This document shows, one piece after another, positions 15,709 to 20,452 of a stretch of 20,452 bases of DNA (within the stretch, counting starts at the first letter, position 1; each line of letters starts with the position of its first letter). Source of the stretch: Thalassotalea_E sp964620605. Lineage in GTDB: Bacteria > Pseudomonadota > Gammaproteobacteria > Enterobacterales > Alteromonadaceae. The translations under genes were made by a program, and so were the position numbers. The DNA lies in the NCBI GenBank assembly GCA_964620605.1, contig CAZUHQ010000064.1, positions 1 through 20,452 of the forward strand, written 5' to 3'. The notes under the pieces are model-generated. The model saw only the letters and a list, made by a program, of their open reading frames with translations. It made no database searches and had not been told where the DNA came from.

Positions 15709-18700
15709 TTATTTTTGCTTTGCTACAGTAAACACGGTACGGGCAAATGACGCTAACGGTATCTCAGTGTTACTGATTGGTACTAGGGTAAAGCCATAAC
15801 TCATGGTTTTTGCTTCAATGGTATATTGCGGATGTACCAGGCGTCCCCAGGACGTATCACCGCCAACGCCCATTTGCTTATCATCGATATTAAAGGTCAC
15901 CAGATTGCGCTGCGAAATATCAATACTGTGCTTAGTGGTTACCGGGATCAGCCCTGAAGCGGATTGCTCACCGTCTTTGCCAGCGATAAAATCAATGTCA
16001 CTTTGTAAGTAAGGCCAGGCGCTGGTATTTAATAGCTTATCGCCGACCGCAAGCAGGCCAATATTTTGCCTGTTGGTTAAGGCTACCCATCTGACATCAG
16101 TTTTATTGGCGTTTTCCTGAGGACGTACATAATGATGAATTTGCTCGGCTACCGGCATTTTATATAAATCAATATTTGCCGAAGTTTTTCTGTCGGCATA
16201 GTTTTCAACAGGCCCTCGGCCAAACCAGGAGATATTATTGAAAGATTGCTCCAAAGTAAGTTGCATGCCAAAACGTGGCAGGTTAGGGAGTTTATTTGGG
16301 GTATCTAATGTTAATTTTGAATTTACGTGCAGATAACCCTGATCGGTAATTTGATATTTAACCTTAAAGCTTCCAGGCAGTAACTTGCTTAAATATTTTA
16401 CCTCAATAGCATGATTTTCAGCGTTATAGCTAAAGTCAGCCAAGGTTAAACTTGCCGTCATTTTTTGCCAGATAGCAGCCCAGTTTTGCATATCATTGCC
16501 GAGATCGTTATCAGTTGGCGCCCGCCAGAAATTTGCCGTGAGCGGCGCTTGTAATAATGACTGGTTTGCCAGCTTGATATTGCTCAACCAGCCAGAGCTT
16601 TTATCAAATTGATACTGATTGTCACCATGTTGCAGTATCAATTGCTGGCGGTCATTTTTTACAATTTGAGTGGTATGTTTAGTGATTTCTGGTTGAGCAG
16701 ACTGTAACTTAACCGGTAACTGAAACTGCTGGTAGGCAATTTCATGGCCGGCAGTTAATAAGCCGTCAGCCTGATTCAATTTGGCACTTAGCAGAATAAA
16801 GTATTCTTTGTTATCTGCGTGTGGCAGCTTGGGTAAATCCAGTGTAATTGTCTGTTTTTCTTCTGGCTTAACCTTTGGCATAGGGTTGTTGCCTTGAGCT
16901 ATCAGCTTGCCATCAGCTTTGATTTGCCAGTGTAAGTCAAAGCGAGACAGACCAATAAAATCATGGCGGTTTTCAATGGTAAACTGATTGGGTTTGTCAC
17001 TTTGGAAAAAGCGGATCGGTTGATAGACTTTCTTCACTTCATAGGCATGCGGATGCGGCTGTCGATCTGCCGTCATCAAACCATTATTTAAAAAGTTACC
17101 GTCGGTGGGTAGTTCAGGGTGAAAGTCTTTGCCATAGGCCCAGTATTTTACGCCATTTTCATTGGTATATTGCAGCGCCTGATCCGCCCAGTCCCAAATA
17201 AAACCGCCTTGTAATACTTTGTATTTTTCGATGGTTTGCCAGTAATCTTTTAAATTACCGACAGAATTTCCCATCGCATGGGCATACTCAATCATAATGC
17301 CGGGACGATCCGGATTCGATTCAGCGTATTCCACCAGGCGTTCAATCGATGGATACATAGGAGCAAATACATCGGTATAATGTTCGAATTCTGCCGGTTC
17401 ATATTGCACTAGGCGGCTGTTATCCTGTTGTTTTAGCCATTGATAAGTAGTTTCAAAGATTCTACCTGTGCCTGCTTCATTGCCTAATGACCAGATAATG
17501 ATCGACGGATGGTTTTTATCTCGCTCAAACATCCGTTTAGTACGGTCTAAATGTGCCGGTAGCCAGCTCATTTCATTGCCCAATTGAGTGTTTTCGTTAA
17601 TTGCTAGTGGGTGCGATTCAATGTTTGCCTCATCGATAACATACATGCCATATTTATCCGTTAACTCGTACCAATAAGGGTTATTAGGGTAATGACTGGA
17701 GCGCACGGCATTAATATTAAACTGTTTCATTAGCTTAATATCTTTTTCCATACTGGCTTTGTCGACGACATGACCACGTAACGGGTCGGTTTCATGGCGA
17801 TCGATACCACGTATGGTAATGGCCTTGTTATTCACCTGTAATTGACCATCGATGATGGCTATTTTTCTAAAGCCGATATCATGACGCACGGTTTCAATGA
17901 TTTCATTCTTGCTGTTACGCAGAGAAATTAACAGGGTATACAAATTAGGGGTTTCTGCAGACCATAACGCCGGATGATTAACCGTTTTGTTAAAGCTAAT
18001 TTCTTTGCTGTCGTCTTTAGTTAATTGCACGATTTGCTGGCCGCTAGCAACCACTTTCATCTGCTTTCGTGGATCGAACAATTGATATTCTACACGGGTT
18101 GCTGTGCTGCGCTGGTGATAATTATTGATCTGAATATCAATAGAAAATCGTCCTAGAGTTAGATCGTCGTTAAGTTCAGGCTTGGCATGGACATCAAAGA
18201 TATGTTGTTTGGGCGTCGCATAAAGATAAACATCTCGTTCGATGCCGGAAATTCTTAACATGTCCTGACTCTCTAGGTAACTGGCGTCAGACCAGCGCCT
18301 GATTTGAAATGCCAGGGTGTTGTTTCCTTTATTCAAATAAGGTGTTAAATCAAACTCGGCAGGAGTTTTTGAGCCCTGACTGAAACCAACTTTTTTGCCG
18401 TTTAACCAGACATCTAAGCTCGATTTTGCCGCGCCAACATGCAAAAACACCTGCTTATCGTGCCAGCTTTGATCTAAGGTAAAAGTTTTTCGATATGAGC
18501 CAACCGGATTGTAGTCAGTTGGTGCATCAGGCCACTTGGTAGTAAACGGAAATCTTTCATCTAAATAAATAGGGTAGCCATAGCCTTCAACTTCCCAATT
18601 GCCAGGCACAGGAATTTGTTGCCATTGGCTGTCATCAAAATGGACTTGCTCAAAGCCATGAGGGGCATTTTTTGGGGATTTTTGCCAGTTAAATTTCCAC

Positions 18701-18912
18701 ATACCATTTAATAGCAAGTAATTAGCACTTTGCGTTTTATCGTTTGCCATCGCTGCTAATGGGTGAGCAAAAGGAAATAGCGTGCTGTGGGGAGCGAGCT
18801 TGTTAATAGCAAATACTTGATGGTCTTGCCAAGGTTCTCTAGGCATAGTGTCAATGGCAATCGCATTTAAAGTAATCGTCGCCAGGCTAAGTGAAAGAAT
18901 TTGTTTTAACAT
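15709..18912 (-). CDS. Periplasmic GH2 beta-galactosidase
   Basis: About 1067 residues, LacZ-sized, with a signal peptide (LKQILSLSLATITLNAIA) that cytoplasmic LacZ lacks. Domains in order are jelly-roll GH2 N (PVPGNWEVEGYGYPIYLDERFPF), Ig-like GH2, TIM barrel, and the Bgal_small C-terminal domain (NFWRAPTDNDLG, GRGPVENYADRKTSA). Catalytic acid/base is Glu479 in IIWSLGNEAGTG; the nucleophile is Glu542 in MIEYAHAMGNS; GIDRHETDP and SSHYPNNPYWYELTDKYG are family blocks. It removes terminal beta-galactose. It leads the operon with the kinase/phospho-lyase and ALDH7, an odd partnership for lactose use but sensible if the aglycone is hydroxylysine. Possible starts are TTG 18939, ATG 18933 and ATG 18912. 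I chose 18912 because the predicted transcription start near 18941 would leave almost no leader for the others; none has a good ribosome site. Confidence 0.93.
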   Translation of the reverse strand: MLKQILSLSLATITLNAIAIDTMPREPWQDHQVFAINKLAPHSTLFPFAHPLAAMANDKTQSANYLLLNGMWKFNWQKSPKNAPHGFEQVHFDDSQWQQIPVPGNWEVEGYGYPIYLDERFPFTTKWPDAPTDYNPVGSYRKTFTLDQSWHDKQVFLHVGAAKSSLDVWLNGKKVGFSQGSKTPAEFDLTPYLNKGNNTLAFQIRRWSDASYLESQDMLRISGIERDVYLYATPKQHIFDVHAKPELNDDLTLGRFSIDIQINNYHQRSTATRVEYQLFDPRKQMKVVASGQQIVQLTKDDSKEISFNKTVNHPALWSAETPNLYTLLISLRNSKNEIIETVRHDIGFRKIAIIDGQLQVNNKAITIRGIDRHETDPLRGHVVDKASMEKDIKLMKQFNINAVRSSHYPNNPYWYELTDKYGMYVIDEANIESHPLAINENTQLGNEMSWLPAHLDRTKRMFERDKNHPSIIIWSLGNEAGTGRIFETTYQWLKQQDNSRLVQYEPAEFEHYTDVFAPMYPSIERLVEYAESNPDRPGIMIEYAHAMGNSVGNLKDYWQTIEKYKVLQGGFIWDWADQALQYTNENGVKYWAYGKDFHPELPTDGNFLNNGLMTADRQPHPHAYEVKKVYQPIRFFQSDKPNQFTIENRHDFIGLSRFDLHWQIKADGKLIAQGNNPMPKVKPEEKQTITLDLPKLPHADNKEYFILLSAKLNQADGLLTAGHEIAYQQFQLPVKLQSAQPEITKHTTQIVKNDRQQLILQHGDNQYQFDKSSGWLSNIKLANQSLLQAPLTANFWRAPTDNDLGNDMQNWAAIWQKMTASLTLADFSYNAENHAIEVKYLSKLLPGSFKVKYQITDQGYLHVNSKLTLDTPNKLPNLPRFGMQLTLEQSFNNISWFGRGPVENYADRKTSANIDLYKMPVAEQIHHYVRPQENANKTDVRWVALTNRQNIGLLAVGDKLLNTSAWPYLQSDIDFIAGKDGEQSASGLIPVTTKHSIDISQRNLVTFNIDDKQMGVGGDTSWGRLVHPQYTIEAKTMSYGFTLVPISNTEIPLASFARTVFTVAKQK

Positions 18913-18942
18913 CAGCTTATTTTTACAAAACATATACAATAG

Positions 18943-18960
18943 TATTTATAATACAAATAA
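18943..18960. promoter_or_regulatory. Shared operator copy 2 (beta-galactosidase operon)
   Basis: TATTTATAATACAAATAA, the exact reverse complement of 4850-4867. On the minus strand it covers the predicted -10 element of the operon promoter, so a bound protein would block RNA polymerase. Chance identity of 18 bp is unlikely even in AT-rich DNA, given that both lie in promoter regions and a third near-copy lies before the regulator gene. Confidence 0.75.
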
Positions 18961-18975
18961 AATTTAGCTTGGCAA
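18948..18975 (-). promoter_or_regulatory. Promoter of the beta-galactosidase/fusion/ALDH operon
   Basis: On the minus strand, TTGCCA (18975-18970; 5 of 6 consensus bases) and TATTAT (18953-18948; 5 of 6) are separated by 16 bp. The predicted start is near 18941. The -10 lies inside operator copy 2. Confidence 0.6.
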
Positions 18976-19072
18976 GTGTTATTTGTGTTAATTGCCATAA
19001 AGCAGATCTTAGTCTTCTGTACAGGCTGTGCCTGGTAGTCGATAAAATTTACTAGGTTATTTAGCGAACGTC

Positions 19073-19087
19073 ATTTATCATACAAAT
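19073..19087. promoter_or_regulatory. Shared operator copy 3 (regulator gene)
   Basis: ATTTATCATACAAAT, reverse complement ATTTGTATGATAAAT, differs from the other two copies at one base of 15, the position beside the central T. It ends 36 nt before the GntR start codon, which suggests autoregulation. The 18961-19123 remainder holds no ORF that I support. Confidence 0.65.
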
Positions 19088-19123
19088 CATATTCTTTTTA
19101 TTTAAGTTAGTTTAATTAACTCT

Positions 19124-19840
19124 ATGGACTCGACACATCGCAATCTTACCCAGCAAGTAGTACATGAATTAGGCAAAGCGATTTTGCAAGGTAGTTATAA
19201 AGTAGGAGACAGTTTGCCGTCGGAAGCTGAACTTTGTACTAATTTTAATATCAGCCGTACTGCAACCCGTGAAGCGGTGAAAATGTTAACGGCTAAGGGC
19301 TTAATTGGTTCCAGACCTCGTCAGGGCATTAAAGTGCTGGATTCAAAGCACTGGAACTTGTTTGATGTCGATGTACTCAATTGGATTTTATTAGGCAAAC
19401 CGGATCTTTATATGCTGCGTAGCTTTCAGCAACTAAGGTTAGCGATTGAAACCGAAGCTGCGTTTTTAGCAGCGCAATATGCTCAAGCTGAAGATTTACA
19501 GGCGATCACCGATGCATTAGCCCGGATGAAAGATGCCACCAATGGTCAGGATGATACCCATGAAGCTGATATCGATTTTCATCAAAGCATATTATCTGCC
19601 AGTAAGAACCCGTTCTTTATTCAATTAAAAAACTTTATAACTACCGCCTTGAAAGTGAACTTACGTTTCACCAATCGTCATCGCGCAGTAACCCTGGAAG
19701 AATATCAGGCGCATGTCGATATTTTTGAACATGTGAAAAACGGACGTTCTCAACAAGCATATGATGCGGCAATGATTACGCAAAAGGCGACTTTGGCGCT
19801 GATTGACGAACAAATTAAGCAGCATGAAAGCAATTGCTAA
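19124..19840 (+). CDS. GntR-family transcriptional regulator, FadR/FCD subfamily, DgoR-like
   Basis: 238 residues. Residues 8-72 form the winged helix-turn-helix: LPSEAELCTNFNISRTATREAVKMLTAKGLI, with RPRQGIKV as the wing. Residues about 95-225 form the all-helical FCD ligand domain, with metal-ligand candidates Asp149 and His153 in DIDFH and His197 in AHVDIF. The last-helix His seen in many FCD proteins is replaced (AMITQ). The linker HWNLFDVDVLNWIL resembles DgoR, the galactonate repressor. It is divergent from the beta-galactosidase operon with a shared operator in each control region, so it is the likely local repressor, released by a sugar-acid or hydroxylysine-pathway metabolite (inference). 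The start has no clear Shine-Dalgarno (TTAATTAACTCT precedes it), but the domain begins correctly from it. Confidence 0.93.
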   Translation: MDSTHRNLTQQVVHELGKAILQGSYKVGDSLPSEAELCTNFNISRTATREAVKMLTAKGLIGSRPRQGIKVLDSKHWNLFDVDVLNWILLGKPDLYMLRSFQQLRLAIETEAAFLAAQYAQAEDLQAITDALARMKDATNGQDDTHEADIDFHQSILSASKNPFFIQLKNFITTALKVNLRFTNRHRAVTLEEYQAHVDIFEHVKNGRSQQAYDAAMITQKATLALIDEQIKQHESNC

Positions 19841-20044
19841 CATAATTCTAAATAAATCGTTTGATTTACCCAGAAGCTTATCGTTGTAGTTTATAGGGAA
19901 ACGACAGCCGTATTTCGTCGAAGTTGCACTTAGCGGTGAGTGATTAAAAATCAACTTACAGGGGTGCATTCGCTTACTTTTAACTCGATTTGTTGAACAT
20001 ATAAGCAGACAGTGAAAAAAATGCAAAAAACTTAGTAAAACGCC
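19841..20044. other. Non-coding gap between the regulator and the tRNA promoter
   Basis: Part of about 320 bases without a protein gene. A small TAAATC/GATTTA hairpin (19853-19858 with 19863-19868, GTTT loop) follows the regulator but has no T-run, so it is a doubtful terminator. I see no supported coding frame; the minus-strand frame crossing 19661-20050 is a shadow of the regulator. Confidence 0.5.
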
Positions 20045-20073
20045 TTGCATTCTTAAACAAGTATCCTTAAGAT
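20045..20073 (+). promoter_or_regulatory. Promoter of the initiator tRNA array
   Basis: TTGCAT (20045-20050) and TAAGAT (20068-20073) with a 17-bp spacer are followed by a GC-rich discriminator (ACGCCTCG), the usual form of a stringently controlled stable-RNA promoter. It lies about 85 nt before the first tRNA. Confidence 0.65.
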
Positions 20074-20135
20074 ACGCCTCGTTTTCAGGACAGCGAAAAC
20101 TTTCGTTAATAATCGAATCAAAACATTATTGGCTT

Positions 20136-20151
20136 GTCTAATTCATTAGAC
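20136..20151 (+). other. Hairpin leader of tRNA-fMet copy 1
   Basis: GTCTAA (20136-20141) pairs with TTAGAC (20146-20151) around TTCA. It is followed by CATTCGGA and then the tRNA. The matching element before copy 2 pairs with different bases, so the pairing is conserved while the sequence is not. Confidence 0.55.
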
Positions 20152-20159
20152 CATTCGGA

Positions 20160-20236
<77 letters not shown>

Positions 20237-20362
20237 ATTCTTTAGTTAGAATTAAAAGAAACTACAAGTTTGGGATATACGACCTTAGGTCATCAGTTAG
20301 CGCTTTTGAAATAAGTGACTCCCAAACAATTCTTAAGAATAGAATCAAAACTCATTTGGCTT

Positions 20363-20382
20363 GTTTAGAGATTCCTCTAAAC
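20363..20382 (+). other. Hairpin leader of tRNA-fMet copy 2
   Basis: GTTTAGAG (20363-20370) pairs perfectly with CTCTAAAC (20375-20382) around ATTC. The same CATTCGGA follows and the tRNA starts 8 nt after the stem, as for copy 1. The preceding spacer also holds GTTTGGG/CCCAAAC (20268-20274 with 20321-20327) and GACC/GGTC (20281-20291). Confidence 0.55.
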
Positions 20383-20390
20383 CATTCGGA

Positions 20391-20452
<62 letters not shown>

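Noticed and set aside
15709..19840. A simple lactose-utilisation operon
   Set aside because: The beta-galactosidase is secreted and co-transcribed with a kinase/phospho-lyase and an aminoadipate-semialdehyde dehydrogenase, and no lactose permease or galactokinase is present.
19661..20050. 129-codon minus-strand ORF
   Set aside because: Its second half is antisense to the GntR gene in a complementary frame; no recognisable family and no plausible ribosome site.

Overview
The window is about 20 kb of chromosome from an AT-rich gammaproteobacterium. It most resembles a marine Alteromonadales/Colwelliaceae-type genome (Colwellia or Thalassotalea-like). The grounds are a TonB-dependent receptor next to a periplasmic glycosidase, the style of the fdhD/formate dehydrogenase genes, and canonical initiator tRNAs. 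The genus is inference.

Layout. (1) 1-2062, minus strand: the start of an NAD-linked formate dehydrogenase beta subunit (NuoE/NuoF-like, cut by the window edge), preceded by fdhD. (2) 2226-9295: a secreted GH63 alpha-glucosidase of the YgjK type, divergent from a TonB-dependent receptor interrupted by one in-frame TAA; the receptor is followed by a terminator and an NhaC-family transporter. (3) 9399-11540: a small DUF6176-like protein, then a DRT2-type antiviral reverse transcriptase with its upstream non-coding RNA. (4) 11746-18912, minus strand: an operon of a periplasmic GH2 beta-galactosidase, a kinase/PLP phospho-lyase fusion and an ALDH7-family aminoadipate-semialdehyde dehydrogenase. 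A divergent GntR/FCD regulator (DgoR-like) follows at 19124-19840. (5) 20160 to the end: tandem initiator tRNA-Met genes, each preceded by a covarying hairpin.

Two systems stand out. First, regions 2 and 4 together read as a catabolic regulon for glycosylated hydroxylysine, the collagen unit Glc-alpha-1,2-Gal-beta-O-hydroxylysine. The proposed order is uptake by the receptor, removal of Glc by GH63, removal of Gal by GH2, carriage of hydroxylysine across the inner membrane (possibly by the NhaC protein), phosphorylation and phospho-lysis by the fusion to aminoadipate semialdehyde, and oxidation by ALDH7. A near-palindromic 15-mer, ATTTGTATKATAAAT, lies in all three control regions: GH63/receptor, beta-galactosidase, and the GntR gene itself. 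This supports one regulator for both arms.

Second, the ncRNA upstream of the reverse transcriptase holds two ACAGG copies exactly 120 nt apart. Head-to-tail joining of that 120-nt unit would create, on the antisense strand, TTGACA-17 bp-TATACT across the junction, then GGAGG five bases before an ATG, then a 40-codon repeat with no stop. This is the 'never-ending ORF' (neo) logic described for DRT2, and neither the promoter nor the endless frame exists in the linear chromosome. The defence module sits at the convergent point between the two arms of the catabolic locus.
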